This document shows, piece after piece, positions 16,274-25,180 of a DNA stretch of 64,000 bases. The translations under genes and the position numbers were made by a program. The DNA is taken from positions 2,728,001 through 2,792,000 of the forward strand of contig NZ_CP042437.1 of NCBI RefSeq assembly GCF_007971525.1, in the 5' to 3' direction. The number at the start of each line of letters is the position of its first letter. Within the stretch, counting starts at the first letter, position 1. This DNA is from Mucilaginibacter ginsenosidivorax. Its GTDB lineage: Bacteria > Bacteroidota > Bacteroidia > Sphingobacteriales > Sphingobacteriaceae. Below the pieces are notes generated by a model that worked only from the letters and a program-made list of their open reading frames with translations, was not told the origin of the DNA and searched no databases.

Positions 16274-17677
16274 TTAACCCTTCAACCCCTCTATCTCCTT
16301 CAAACTCTTGGGCAAATACTTGCCCAGCAGGTGGCTGCCGGTACCGGTTATCAAAAAGTTATCCTCTATCCTAATCCCGCCGAAATCGCGGTAGGTGTTC
16401 AGTACGTTGTAGTTGATAAAATCGGCGTATTTGTTTTCGGCCTGCCAGCGGTCGATGAGTTCGGGGATGATGTAGATGCCGGGCTCGATGGTGAGCACGT
16501 AGCCGGCTTCCAGCTCGCGGCCCAGGCGCAGGGATTTGAGGCCGAAAACGGCGGTTTCCTTTTTAAGGGTATCGGTGTAGCCTACATAGGGTTCGCCAAG
16601 ATCCTCCATATCATGGGTGTCCATGCCCAGCATGTGGCCCAGGCCGCATTGAAAAAACATGGTATGTGCGCCGGCGGCAACGGCTTCGGCAGGGTCGCCC
16701 TTCATGATGCCGGCCTGGCTCAGGCCTTCCACCAGTTTCTGGCAGGCGGCCAGGTGAATGTCCTTATAACGCACGCCGGGTTTCAGCATGCTGATGGCGT
16801 GGTCCATGGAGTTAAGCACTACCTCGTACAACTCGGCCTGGCGGGTGGTAAATTTTTGGCCAACGGGCACGGTGCGGGTAAGGTCGCCGCCGTAGTGCAT
16901 GGCGTTTTCGGCGCCGATGTCGCACAGCAGCATCTGGCCGTCCTGCAGGGTATGGCCGTAGTAATGGGTGTGCAGGGTTTCGCCCCGGGGCGTAATAATG
17001 GCCGGGTAACCCAGGCGCGAGTTGGCCGCAATGGCTACCTCGTTGGCTTTGGCCACCAGCTCGTAGCCTTTAATGCCGGGGCGGGTGTTTTTGATAACGG
17101 CCAGCTGCATATCAACGCTAATGGATACCGCTTTTTCCATTTCGGCAATCTCCAACGGAGTTTTAATCACCCGCTGGGCAATTACCGCTTTAATGAGTTT
17201 TACCGAAACATGATCGGCCACATCCTGCAGGCTCACATTGAGCCATGCTGCCAGTTTAATTTTATTTTCGGGGCGATAAGGCGGCAGTATATGCACCTTG
17301 CGCCCGGTGGTTTGCGCTTTGTGGATGTAGTGGGTAATATCGTTGTACGGGCGGGTTTGGCTAACGCCAACCAGGGCGGCCATGTCGCTCACGGTAGGCA
17401 GTACGCCTGTCCAGATAATGTCGTCGATGCTCAGCTCGTTGCCGAAGATCAGGGCCTCGCCGGTGTCGGTATCAATCACCGCGGCCAGCCCCGCAACATC
17501 CAGCCCGAAGTAATACAGAAAACTGCTATCCTGGCGGTAGCTAAAATGGTTGTCCTTATAGTTCATGCTGCTTTCTTCGTTGCCCAGCAGCACAATAAGG
17601 CCATCATTGGCCATGCTTTGGGTTAACACTTGCCGCCTGTCGGCATAAACCTGCTTATCGAATAATTGAAGATCCAT
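16274..17677 (-). CDS. pepP: Xaa-Pro aminopeptidase (M24B, aminopeptidase P)
   Basis: An N-terminal AMP_N domain (about 1-140) precedes the pita-bread M24 catalytic domain in 467 residues. All five metal ligands are visible: D253 and D265 (CDIGAENAMHYGGDLTRT), H348 (GLGHMLG), E398 (LTIEPGIY) and E438 (GGIRIEDN). The enzyme removes N-terminal residues before proline in the cytoplasm. A perfect TATATTTG box ends four bases before the ATG, so the mRNA is probably leaderless. Two palindromic repeat copies flank the gene. The symbol is given by family. Confidence 0.93.
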   Translation of the reverse strand: MDLQLFDKQVYADRRQVLTQSMANDGLIVLLGNEESSMNYKDNHFSYRQDSSFLYYFGLDVAGLAAVIDTDTGEALIFGNELSIDDIIWTGVLPTVSDMAALVGVSQTRPYNDITHYIHKAQTTGRKVHILPPYRPENKIKLAAWLNVSLQDVADHVSVKLIKAVIAQRVIKTPLEIAEMEKAVSISVDMQLAVIKNTRPGIKGYELVAKANEVAIAANSRLGYPAIITPRGETLHTHYYGHTLQDGQMLLCDIGAENAMHYGGDLTRTVPVGQKFTTRQAELYEVVLNSMDHAISMLKPGVRYKDIHLAACQKLVEGLSQAGIMKGDPAEAVAAGAHTMFFQCGLGHMLGMDTHDMEDLGEPYVGYTDTLKKETAVFGLKSLRLGRELEAGYVLTIEPGIYIIPELIDRWQAENKYADFINYNVLNTYRDFGGIRIEDNFLITGTGSHLLGKYLPKSLKEIEGLKG

Positions 17678-17681
17678 GCCG

Positions 17682-17689
17682 CAAATATA
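17682..17689 (-). promoter_or_regulatory. TATATTTG box four bases from the pepP start
   Basis: On the minus strand TATATTTG is followed by CGGC and then ATG. A -7 box this close places transcription initiation at or next to the start codon. Confidence 0.6.
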
Positions 17690-17731
17690 AGCCCCCTAAC
17701 CCTATGTAGTTAATTAAAGAAAAGTAAAAAT

Positions 17732-17812
17732 AATATCGAATAATGAATTTCGAATTTCCAACACCGAAGTTTCCCTTCATTATTCGACATTGGGTATTCG
17801 GTGTTCGATATT
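17732..17812. repeat. Palindromic intergenic repeat, GAACACCGAAT family, copy 3
   Basis: AATATCGAATAATGAATTTCG at the left and TTCGGTGTTCGATATT at the right, with CATTATTCGA inside, repeat the words of the copies at 1219 and 16105. It lies 55 bases upstream of pepP. The rest of the 348-bp spacer (to 18025) is AT-rich with no gene. Confidence 0.85.
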
Positions 17813-18025
17813 GAAAATAAGTCCCAATTTTATGACTTATGAAAGCCGCCGATGTTTGAATCCGAAACTTTGGCTGGAAAATTTTTAACAAAAGTGGGGG
17901 TACTTTTTAAAGTAATAAAAAGTGTTAATTTTTGTAGTTTTTTTATCGAAATAATAGCGATTTTTTACGCGTTTTGTGTTGTTTTTAGCTATAAAAATGC
18001 GCATTTTATGAACAAAAAACGCGCT

Positions 18026-19513
18026 TTAAGAAGTTTGAGGGAAATCATCGGCAATCCAACCGCTCACAATTTTTGCCGACAGTAAACAAAGCGGAATTCC
18101 CCCGCCGGGATGGACACTACCCCCGCAAAAATACAGGTTTTTAATTTTGGACGATTTATTGGCATGCCGCAAAAATGCCGCGAACCGGCTGTTGCTGCTG
18201 GTGCCATACAGCGAGCCCTGGTAGGATGAGGTTTTGCTCTCAATCTGCCGCGGATCGAGGATGGTTTCGGACAGGATGAGGCTTTCGATATCGTCGCCCA
18301 AAATGCGGGTGAGTTTCTTGAGGATGTTTTCGCGGGCGGTGGCAACCAGGGTATCCCATTCCTGCCCTACATTGGCCGGCACGTTGATCATGACAAACCA
18401 GTTTTCGCAGCTGGCGGGAGCATCGTCCGGCTTGTATTTAGAGCTGATATTGAGATAGATAGTAGGATCGTGAAAGATATTCTTATCCTTCCAGATATGA
18501 TCAAACTCGGCTTTGTAATCGGTACTGAAAAAAATGTTATGCAAATCAAGTTCGGGAAAGCTCCTGCTGATACCCCAGTAAAATATCAGCGCCGAGCTGC
18601 TGCGCTCCTGGCCCAGGATTTTCCGGGGGAATAGTTTGGGATGGGCCTTTAGCAGCCTTTGATAGGTGAACCAAACATCCATGTTGGATATGATGATATC
18701 GCCGTTGATATTCTTCTCCCCCACCTTTAGGCCCGTGGCTTTGCGGGCATCTAACATGATCTCATCAACCTTTGAGTTATAATTAAATATAACCCCTAAA
18801 GATTCCGCCAGCTTAACTAAACTACCCGTAATGCTATACATACCCCCAATAGGGAAATAAGCGCCGTAGTGCTGCTCTAAATGCGGTATCACGTTCAGGG
18901 TGGCCGGCGCAGCATATGGGTTTGATCCGTTGTACGTAGCATATCTGTCATAAAACTGCACCAGGCGGTCGTCTTTAAAATACCCCTCGTTGGCCTTGTG
19001 CATTGTCCGGAAGGCGTCTATCCCCGGCAAACCCAAAACCGACCTTGCCGTATCCCGGCTCAAAAATGTTTTAAGCCTGTGCAGCGATTGTTCCAGGAAA
19101 ACGTGATTGGTTATATTGTAAATGGTTGCGCTGTTGGTCAGGTATTTTTTTACTGATGCAACAGGCTCGCCGGTAACATTATTTACTTCTCTGGCAAACA
19201 GTTCTGCGTCGGCAAAGGCATTCAGGCGTGTGCCATCTTCGTAAAAGTATTGGCAAACTTTATCCAGCTTTTGGTAGCTAAAAAACTCTTTAGGATTTCT
19301 GCCGGCGAGGACAAACAATTCATCTACATACTGCGGCATGGTAAACAGGCTTGGCCCGGCATCAAAACGAAATCCATCCTGCTCAAATTCAGATAATTTA
19401 CCGCCAGGATAGCTGTTAGCCTCAAAAACCTCAACCTGGTAGCCCTGCACCGCAAGCCTTATCGCTGTCGCGATGCCCGCTATGCCGGATCCGATGATTA
19501 GTGCCTTAGCCAT
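18026..19513 (-). CDS. crtD: Carotenoid desaturase, CrtD/CrtI type
   Basis: The 495-residue FAD-dependent oxidoreductase opens with the dinucleotide motif GSGIAGIATAIRLAVQG, EVFEAN and GGKLSEFEQDGFRFDAGPSL. It ends with YFCGGSVHPGGGIPLC, the CrtI-family C-terminal signature. The N-terminus looks most like 1-hydroxycarotenoid 3,4-desaturases (CrtD) of Bacteroidota; a phytoene desaturase is the alternative. Such enzymes introduce double bases-conjugating desaturations into membrane carotenoids. Its ATG overlaps the stop of the dipeptide epimerase by eight bases (ATGGCTAA), so the two are probably co-translated. No other carotenoid gene is in the window. Confidence 0.82.
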   Translation of the reverse strand: MAKALIIGSGIAGIATAIRLAVQGYQVEVFEANSYPGGKLSEFEQDGFRFDAGPSLFTMPQYVDELFVLAGRNPKEFFSYQKLDKVCQYFYEDGTRLNAFADAELFAREVNNVTGEPVASVKKYLTNSATIYNITNHVFLEQSLHRLKTFLSRDTARSVLGLPGIDAFRTMHKANEGYFKDDRLVQFYDRYATYNGSNPYAAPATLNVIPHLEQHYGAYFPIGGMYSITGSLVKLAESLGVIFNYNSKVDEIMLDARKATGLKVGEKNINGDIIISNMDVWFTYQRLLKAHPKLFPRKILGQERSSSALIFYWGISRSFPELDLHNIFFSTDYKAEFDHIWKDKNIFHDPTIYLNISSKYKPDDAPASCENWFVMINVPANVGQEWDTLVATARENILKKLTRILGDDIESLILSETILDPRQIESKTSSYQGSLYGTSSNSRFAAFLRHANKSSKIKNLYFCGGSVHPGGGIPLCLLSAKIVSGWIADDFPQTS

Positions 19514-20519
19514 TGCGTAAGCCCAGTCCGGGCTCTTTATTTAAAATATATTTACCATCGGCAAAACCGGGCATCTGGTAGGGGTTATTGCTTACCAGGA
19601 AGGGCCCGTCCAAATCAACCCAATCGCATTGCGGGGCAAGGGCTAAACCGGCCAGTGCCGCGCAGCTGGTTTCAGTCATGCAACCTATCATGATTTGCAG
19701 GCCCAGTTCGCGCGCTTTGGTTATCATTCGTTTGGCTTCGTACATCCCGGCCGATTTCATGAGTTTGATGTTGATGCCCGTATATACGCCTTTCGCCTTC
19801 TCCACATCCTCAAAACGCTGTACAGCCTCATCGCCAATAATTGGGATCGGGCTGCGCTCTGTGAGCCAGGCATTGCTGTCGGGGTCGGTTTTAAGCATAG
19901 GTTGTTCTATCAATTGCACGCCCTGCGCCTGTAGCCAATAGGTCATATCCAGGCTTTGCTGCAAATCTGTCCAGCCCTGGTTGGCATCTACATATAATGG
20001 TACGTCTGTAACCGAACGAATGGTACCTATCAGTTCTTTATCTGTATCGCGGCCAAGCTTCACCTTTATCACTTTAAAACCTTCAGCTTCCTTTACTTTT
20101 TTGATGATCATTTCGGGCGTATCAATGCCGATAGTGAAGCTGGTTACGGGCATCAGGGCGGGTTTGCTACCCAAAAGCTGCCAGCAGGGTTGCCCTTTAA
20201 TTTTGCCATCCAGGTCATGCAGGGCAATATCAATAGCGGCTTTTACCGCCGGGTTACCGGGCGCAATGCTATCTAAGTAACTAATTATCCTCCCAAAATC
20301 AAAAGGATAACTAAATTGGCCAATATCAACTTTACTTAAAAACTCCATGGCACTTTGGTGGCTTTCGCCCATATAGGGCACCATTGACGCTTCGCCATAG
20401 CCGGTATGGCCTTCATGCTTTAGCTGCACCAGCATAACAGGCGTGGTAGTTCGCGAAAACTTAGCTATGGTAAAAGCGTGCCTGAGTTGTAATTCGAAGG
20501 GTTGATATGTCAGTTCCAT
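19506..20519 (-). CDS. Dipeptide epimerase, enolase superfamily
   Basis: I choose the ATG complementary to 20517-20519 (MELTYQPFELQLRHAF), giving 337 residues. A longer frame to 20585 would run into the promoter of the divergent gene. Enolase-superfamily residues are in place: KVKLGRD (the KxK acid/base pair), YVDANQGW, IEQPM and IGDEAV for the metal ligands, and NIKLMKSAGM for the opposite-face lysine. This is the L-Ala-D/L-Glu epimerase pattern, used to recycle murein peptides. Substrate specificity cannot be fixed from sequence. It overlaps crtD by eight bases. Confidence 0.88.
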   Translation of the reverse strand: MELTYQPFELQLRHAFTIAKFSRTTTPVMLVQLKHEGHTGYGEASMVPYMGESHQSAMEFLSKVDIGQFSYPFDFGRIISYLDSIAPGNPAVKAAIDIALHDLDGKIKGQPCWQLLGSKPALMPVTSFTIGIDTPEMIIKKVKEAEGFKVIKVKLGRDTDKELIGTIRSVTDVPLYVDANQGWTDLQQSLDMTYWLQAQGVQLIEQPMLKTDPDSNAWLTERSPIPIIGDEAVQRFEDVEKAKGVYTGINIKLMKSAGMYEAKRMITKARELGLQIMIGCMTETSCAALAGLALAPQCDWVDLDGPFLVSNNPYQMPGFADGKYILNKEPGLGLRNG

Positions 20520-20560
20520 GTTAAAAACCAAAGCTAAAAGTTTAGAATGAATTTCGTGCT

Positions 20561-20568
20561 TATCTTTG
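20561..20568 (+). promoter_or_regulatory. TATCTTTG box five bases from an ATG
   Basis: TATCTTTG is followed by CGGCC and the ATG at 20574. This fixes the start at 20574 rather than the in-frame ATG at 20547 and predicts a leaderless or nearly leaderless mRNA. Confidence 0.6.
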
Positions 20569-20573
20569 CGGCC

Positions 20574-21563
20574 ATGCCGGCACAAATTTATTCACCGTTT
20601 CAGCGTTTTAATTTCAGTAACAGCAAATGCTTCCTTACGGGCGAAGCTTTAAATTCTGAAGAAGAAAAAATACAGGTTTTTCCACAATGGCTCATGAGCC
20701 GTTATAACCTGGAAGACCAGCCCTTTAAATTGCTCGACGAAAGTATGGCCACCTACAAGGACTTAAAACTCCCCAACAGCGCCGCCATAAACGAGCAATA
20801 TTTGGAACCGCTGGAGGCCGAAATAGCCGCCGCGTTTGAAACTGGCTATGAAGCTGTAAAACAACTTGATGAATTCAAGCTTTTTCAATGGGCCGGCAAA
20901 TTATTATACGGGATTATTTTTAACGAGATACAGGCCGGTATCCGCCAACAACATGCGCAGGGCGAGGAGTTTAATATTTCGCAGGCTATTATTCACCGGT
21001 TCAGCAACCTGCACCTGATGCTGCAAACGCTTAACCTGCCCATCGAGCTGGATGGCTTTAAACCCTACAGCATCGCTTTGTTTAAGGTAGATAATGCCGA
21101 CAATGTTTTTGGCTATCGCGATGAGATCAATACGCTTACATTCTCGCTGCGGATAAAAGACTTTGGCCTGGTAATTTGCCTGCAGGATAATGGCTCCAAT
21201 GGGCGCTATCACCAGGAAATGCTGGATAAAATAGCAGATAAGCCTTTGCACCCCATCCAGTTTGAGGAGGTGAACGCTCGTTTCTTTTACTCGGCCTACC
21301 TGTTTAACCGCCTGCCCGAGTATGAGGTAATGCCCGTTGGCGATACCATTTACATAGAAGCCGCCCCCTTACGCGGCACTAGCAGCAAACCCCTGTTTGA
21401 TGATTGGATGAACAAAATTTACGGCCAGGTGCTTGAAAACTTCTGGAAAAACTGGGGCTTTTTACTGTTAGAGATCATCAAAAATCCAAATGCCCCCATA
21501 AGTTTCCTGTTTAATGCCAATGGCGATTTTGTTAATGCAGCAAAGATTGAACTTTCTCGGTAA
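20574..21563 (+). CDS. Conserved-looking cytoplasmic protein of unknown function
   Basis: With the start at 20574 (MPAQIYSPFQRFNF) the protein has 329 residues. It lacks a signal peptide and membrane segments. NSKCFLTGEAL near residue 15 looks like a short treble-clef-like start with only one cysteine. The rest is mixed alpha/beta with long helices (EQYLEPLEAEIAAAFETGYE). I do not recognise a family. It diverges from the dipeptide epimerase with a 54-bp gap, and its last 32 bases overlap the 3' end of the rhomboid gene on the other strand. Confidence 0.65.
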   Translation: MPAQIYSPFQRFNFSNSKCFLTGEALNSEEEKIQVFPQWLMSRYNLEDQPFKLLDESMATYKDLKLPNSAAINEQYLEPLEAEIAAAFETGYEAVKQLDEFKLFQWAGKLLYGIIFNEIQAGIRQQHAQGEEFNISQAIIHRFSNLHLMLQTLNLPIELDGFKPYSIALFKVDNADNVFGYRDEINTLTFSLRIKDFGLVICLQDNGSNGRYHQEMLDKIADKPLHPIQFEEVNARFFYSAYLFNRLPEYEVMPVGDTIYIEAAPLRGTSSKPLFDDWMNKIYGQVLENFWKNWGFLLLEIIKNPNAPISFLFNANGDFVNAAKIELSR

Positions 21564-22161
21564 TTTGCTGAATAAAGAAAGGAACTATACCCGGGTGAAA
21601 TAAAATGGTGATCAATAAGCCGCTTAGTGCCCCATAAAAGTGAGCATCATGGTTTATATTATCACGGGAGTATTTGGTTGCATAGCTGCAATATACCAGG
21701 TATAACACACCAAAAATAACGGCCGGAATTTCTATCGGGATAGGCAAAATCATCATTTTGCCCAATGGGTTGTATAATATTGCGCTAAAAACCACAGCAC
21801 TTACTGCGCCGGAAGCCCCGAGGCTGTAATAACTATAATTTTCCCTGTGCTTTATTACCGATGGCATATCGCTCAGGATAAGGCTTATCATATACAGCAC
21901 ACCAAATTGAAAATGTCCTAAAACCGGCTCCAGCTGAAAGGCAAAGAAATAAAACGACATCATGTTAAAAAACAGGTGCATCCAATCTTTATGAATAAAC
22001 CCGCTGGTAATGATGGTATAAACATAATGCCCGCGCGACACATTGTACGGGTGCAGCATGAGCTTACCATACAGGTCTTGGTTAGAGAAGGCGATTAAGG
22101 AAACAAGAATAGTTAGTGCAAATATTACCGAGGCTACTGGGGCCAGTATAAGGTTTTCCAT
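21532..22161 (-). CDS. Rhomboid-family intramembrane serine protease
   Basis: Six membrane helices fit the 209-residue length. The catalytic serine S117 sits in GASGAVSA and the catalytic histidine H174 in HFYGALSG. The second-helix pattern H57-x4-H62-x3-N66 (FIHKDWMHLFFNM) is also present. The enzyme cleaves membrane proteins within or near their membrane segments. Its ATG begins on the base after the M14 peptidase stop codon, so the two form a tight operon. Its 3' end overlaps the convergent 20574 gene by 32 bp. Confidence 0.92.
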   Translation of the reverse strand: MENLILAPVASVIFALTILVSLIAFSNQDLYGKLMLHPYNVSRGHYVYTIITSGFIHKDWMHLFFNMMSFYFFAFQLEPVLGHFQFGVLYMISLILSDMPSVIKHRENYSYYSLGASGAVSAVVFSAILYNPLGKMMILPIPIEIPAVIFGVLYLVYCSYATKYSRDNINHDAHFYGALSGLLITILFHPGIVPFFIQQITEKVQSLLH

Positions 22162-23907
22162 TTATTTAAGGTCGAGTTTAGTATCGTTTAAAATGCGGCC
22201 CACCGGGTAGCGCATGTATGTTTTTTCAAAGTAAGGCGAGTTTTTATATACAAAAAACAGCTGCGCCTGCGCACTGTTGCCCAGTTGCGGGTCTTTTGCT
22301 TTAGCATCATCCAGTTTTTGTTTCAGGGCCGCATCTTTCTTCAACAAATCGGCAGCTTTGTCTTCAAAAACATAGTCCGAAAAGTATTCCTTCTCACCCA
22401 GCATCGAATCAAAAAAGTTCCAGGCAAAAAACGAATCTACTCCCTGTGGTTCCAATGTTTCTACAATATACCGGTTGATGGCCTGGTTGGTATATACAAC
22501 GTAATCGCCGACATAAAATTTCATGGCCATATCAACCGGGTTTAATTGTACGCTGCTATGCAGGTAGTGGCCTTCAAACGGACGCGTTGGTGTTTTAATA
22601 TCGCCAAAGTAATACATCTGCAGGTTTAACGTGGTATCGTGCGCCAGTTGCTGCATTTTTACACCGTTAAGCTTAAACAGGTCTATCACTTTACCCCAAG
22701 CCTGTGGTATTACATAGGCCAGCGGCTTATCGGCAGTTACAGTTGTTTTATAGGTATTGTAAAATTTGATGACTTTGGTGTAAGGCTTACTCCTATCATA
22801 ATACAGGCGTTTTAGCCCGCTTACATCACTGGTTTTGTAGCCGGCCTCGTATCCTTTAAAGGTGATGGTATCCACGGCTTTCATATCCACCTCCCATTTT
22901 AAGGGGAACGTTTTTTGGCTGATAACGGCTGCATCGGCTTTTTTCTTCAGGTCACCTATCAATTTAGCATCACGCTGGTTTATATCAATCAAGTGCTGCA
23001 TAAAATCATAGGTTGCATATACCCGTTTATCAAATGGTTTAAGCATATGGGTTTCGGTAATATAGCTGATAATGTTATGCTGGGCAGTGAAGCCGGTGGC
23101 AAAACGGGGAGTTTCCAAAAAGCTCACGATGCCCGAGTCTGGCAGGCCTTCTTCACCCGCGCCATAAGGGATCATCTCGTAGCCGCTTTTTTTCATGTGG
23201 CTATAAAGGTATGGCGTCAGTGTTTTCGAGGTATAATCGGCCAGTATCGAGTTTTGCTTGTCTTTCTGGGTTTCTATCAACGTCATCACATACTGATAGT
23301 CGGCGCCATCGCTGGTGTGGTTATCTAAAAACACTTCGGGTTTCCAGGTGGTTAATATCTGCGTAAAAGCAAGCGCGTTGCGGCTATCCGCTTTTATAAA
23401 ATCGCGGTTCAAATCAAGGTTGCGGTAATTTCCGCGGAAGCCGTATGCTGCCGGTCCGTTTTGGCTTACACGGCTTTGACCGCGGTTTAGATTACCATCG
23501 ATGTTGTAAAGCGCAATTAAACAAATCACAACATCCTTTGGCAACTGGTTCTTTTTAAGCAGATCGCGCACCAGCATCATGCTGGCATCAATCCCTTCCG
23601 GCTCGCCGGGGTGAATACCGTTGTTGATAAGCAATACGCGTTTATCCTGTTTTTTTATCAGCCCGGGATCAAAAACACCATTTTTTGAAAGTACAATCAA
23701 TGTTAACGGTTTACCCACATCGGTTGTGCCGTAATTAATCATTTTCATTTGCTGCGGATACAGTTTATTTACCTTTTGATAGTAACTAATTACTTCGGCA
23801 TAGGTAGCCGTATAGTTTTTATCCTTACTTAATTCAAAAGGGGTTAGCTGTGCTTTGGCGCTTATACAGGCGAAGAAGAAAACTATGGCTAATAAAAATG
23901 ATCTCAT
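22162..23907 (-). CDS. M14 family zinc carboxypeptidase, secreted
   Basis: A signal peptide (RSFLLAIVFFFACISAKAQ) leads a 581-residue protein. The zinc ligands are H99 and E102 (HPGEPEG) and probably H197 (DNHTSDG), with R168 in NLDLNRDF as the usual substrate-binding arginine. The first half is therefore an M14 peptidase domain. The C-terminal half (about 330-581) has no domain I recognise. It probably trims peptides in the periplasm. TATCTTTG lies 16 bases before the start. The rhomboid gene follows without a gap. Confidence 0.88.
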   Translation of the reverse strand: MRSFLLAIVFFFACISAKAQLTPFELSKDKNYTATYAEVISYYQKVNKLYPQQMKMINYGTTDVGKPLTLIVLSKNGVFDPGLIKKQDKRVLLINNGIHPGEPEGIDASMMLVRDLLKKNQLPKDVVICLIALYNIDGNLNRGQSRVSQNGPAAYGFRGNYRNLDLNRDFIKADSRNALAFTQILTTWKPEVFLDNHTSDGADYQYVMTLIETQKDKQNSILADYTSKTLTPYLYSHMKKSGYEMIPYGAGEEGLPDSGIVSFLETPRFATGFTAQHNIISYITETHMLKPFDKRVYATYDFMQHLIDINQRDAKLIGDLKKKADAAVISQKTFPLKWEVDMKAVDTITFKGYEAGYKTSDVSGLKRLYYDRSKPYTKVIKFYNTYKTTVTADKPLAYVIPQAWGKVIDLFKLNGVKMQQLAHDTTLNLQMYYFGDIKTPTRPFEGHYLHSSVQLNPVDMAMKFYVGDYVVYTNQAINRYIVETLEPQGVDSFFAWNFFDSMLGEKEYFSDYVFEDKAADLLKKDAALKQKLDDAKAKDPQLGNSAQAQLFFVYKNSPYFEKTYMRYPVGRILNDTKLDLK

Positions 23908-23923
23908 GGAATTGTGTTTGGCT

Positions 23924-23931
23924 CAAAGATA
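23924..23931 (-). promoter_or_regulatory. TAnnTTTG -7 box of the M14-rhomboid operon
   Basis: TATCTTTG on the minus strand lies 16 bases before the M14 ATG at 23907. It matches the consensus exactly. Confidence 0.55.
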
Positions 23932-23940
23932 GGTGGGAAG

Positions 23941-23970
23941 AGTTAAGAATCAAGAGTCAAGATTTAAGAC
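23941..23970 (+). repeat. AATCAAGAATTAAGAC word repeat, copy B
   Basis: AGTTAAGAATCAAGAGTCAAGATTTAAGAC is built from the same words as the copies at 3561 and 36201. It lies between the M14 promoter and the 3' end of the MmcQ-like gene. Confidence 0.65.
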
Positions 23971-23994
23971 AGCTGCAAAAATATTGCTACTATG

Positions 23995-24351
23995 CTATAT
24001 TAAATCTGAAAGTTCTGCCTGGATTTTTTTAGGCAGGCTTTTTACAACCTGCTGGTACGAGTGGTCTATCATCTCGCAAAGCTGCCTGCGGGTCAGCGAG
24101 CCATCCATATAAACGGTATTCCACAATTTTTTATTCATATGATAGCCGGGAATTACCTCCGGGTATCGTTCGCGCAGTTCAATGGCAAGTTCGGGATCGC
24201 ATTTTACATTAAAGCGGTTGCCTTCTGTAAGGCCAATCAACAGAAATATCTTTTCGGCAACTTTAAACACAAGCGTTTCCTCGCCAAAGGGCAGGCCTTC
24301 GGTGGTACCTGTTTTTTGCAGGCAATAATCACGCAATTCTTCTACGTTCAA
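23995..24351 (-). CDS. MmcQ/YjbR family protein
   Basis: The 118-residue protein matches this family throughout: MNVEELRDYCLQKTG at the N-terminus, GEETLVFKVAEKIFLLIGL, the KCDPELA segment and YHMNKKLWNTVYMDGSLT. The fold is called a double-wing DNA-binding domain, but the cellular role is unclear. The start is a TTG whose last two bases fall in the TGA stop of the upstream barrel gene (TTGA). Alignment to the family's usual MNIEELR start supports it. Translation is therefore coupled to the outer-membrane protein. Confidence 0.88.
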   Translation of the reverse strand: MNVEELRDYCLQKTGTTEGLPFGEETLVFKVAEKIFLLIGLTEGNRFNVKCDPELAIELRERYPEVIPGYHMNKKLWNTVYMDGSLTRRQLCEMIDHSYQQVVKSLPKKIQAELSDLI

Positions 24352-25106
24352 TATTGGAATTTTCTGATGAGTTTAACGTATGACGTTGTATTACCAAAGT
24401 TATATTTAAACCCAACGGTTACAAAGGTATATTGGTCTGTAGCATTATTTTTATATTTTGATGTAGGGTCGTTATAGCCATCAAGACCTTCACCCGGAGC
24501 AAAATAGTGTTGAACACTGATATCTATACCGTACCGGGGCTGATCATAGTCATCAAAAATTTTAAACTCATAGCCAAGCCTGATAGGAATAATAATGTTC
24601 AAACTGTTATTTTTTCCCTGGAAACCCTCGCCCGAATTGGGATCGGGGTACACTACCCCGTTTTCAGGAAACCTGTTAAAACGCTCAATGCGCGTCATGT
24701 TGTTGTATATAAAGCCAATACCTGTGCCAATGTACAAACCTTTAATCCGGTCTAAAACCCAGCTATCACTATAGTCAAGTATTTCGCCGGCCTGTAAATC
24801 GCCATGTACATTAAAAGAAAAATATGAATTGGTAAAATACCGGCCCGAAAAATCCTGGCTTTTTAAAGCACCGCCACCCGAGAAGGTACCCTTTTGCAAT
24901 TCGGCAGTAATGGGCAAAAACGGGCTGTAATTGTAAACAAAATTCAAACTAACTGCCGGATGGTAATCCTGCTTTTTTAAATCTGCTTCGGCTTTGCCAT
25001 AGCTTGCGCTAATACCAGCACCAAATTCATAATAATTAAATCCACTTTGCGCTTTAGCCATTGCAACTGTGAAGCCTAAAACAAAAAAAAGAATATATTT
25101 TTTCAA
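24348..25106 (-). CDS. Outer-membrane beta-barrel protein
   Basis: A signal peptide (KKYILFFVLGFTVAMAKAQ) is followed by alternating hydrophobic strands separated by short turns: FNYYEFGAGISASYGKAEAD, GLYIGTGIGFIYNNMTRIER, IPIRLGYEFKIFDDYDQPRY and FVTVGFKYNFG. This is the small porin/OmpW-like barrel pattern at 252 residues. The final residues after the YNFG strand are unusual (KLIRKFQY) because most such barrels end in an aromatic residue in the last strand. The stop overlaps the MmcQ-like start. Confidence 0.8.
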   Translation of the reverse strand: MKKYILFFVLGFTVAMAKAQSGFNYYEFGAGISASYGKAEADLKKQDYHPAVSLNFVYNYSPFLPITAELQKGTFSGGGALKSQDFSGRYFTNSYFSFNVHGDLQAGEILDYSDSWVLDRIKGLYIGTGIGFIYNNMTRIERFNRFPENGVVYPDPNSGEGFQGKNNSLNIIIPIRLGYEFKIFDDYDQPRYGIDISVQHYFAPGEGLDGYNDPTSKYKNNATDQYTFVTVGFKYNFGNTTSYVKLIRKFQY

Positions 25107-25180
25107 TGTTAATTTTTATCAATATTTACAAAAGCGCATACAGGTTTACCAATGGCTTTAAAATTTTACTAATATAGCTT

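Noticed and set aside
16331..17626. Long 431-codon open frame antisense to pepP.
   Set aside because: It is rich in His, Gly and Ala as expected from the antisense of a GC-rich gene, and pepP carries all catalytic residues on the other strand.
17992..18007. Palindrome AAAATGCGCATTTT beyond crtD as a terminator.
   Set aside because: A perfect 14-base palindrome leaves no loop and the stem would be AT-rich; no better evidence supports it.
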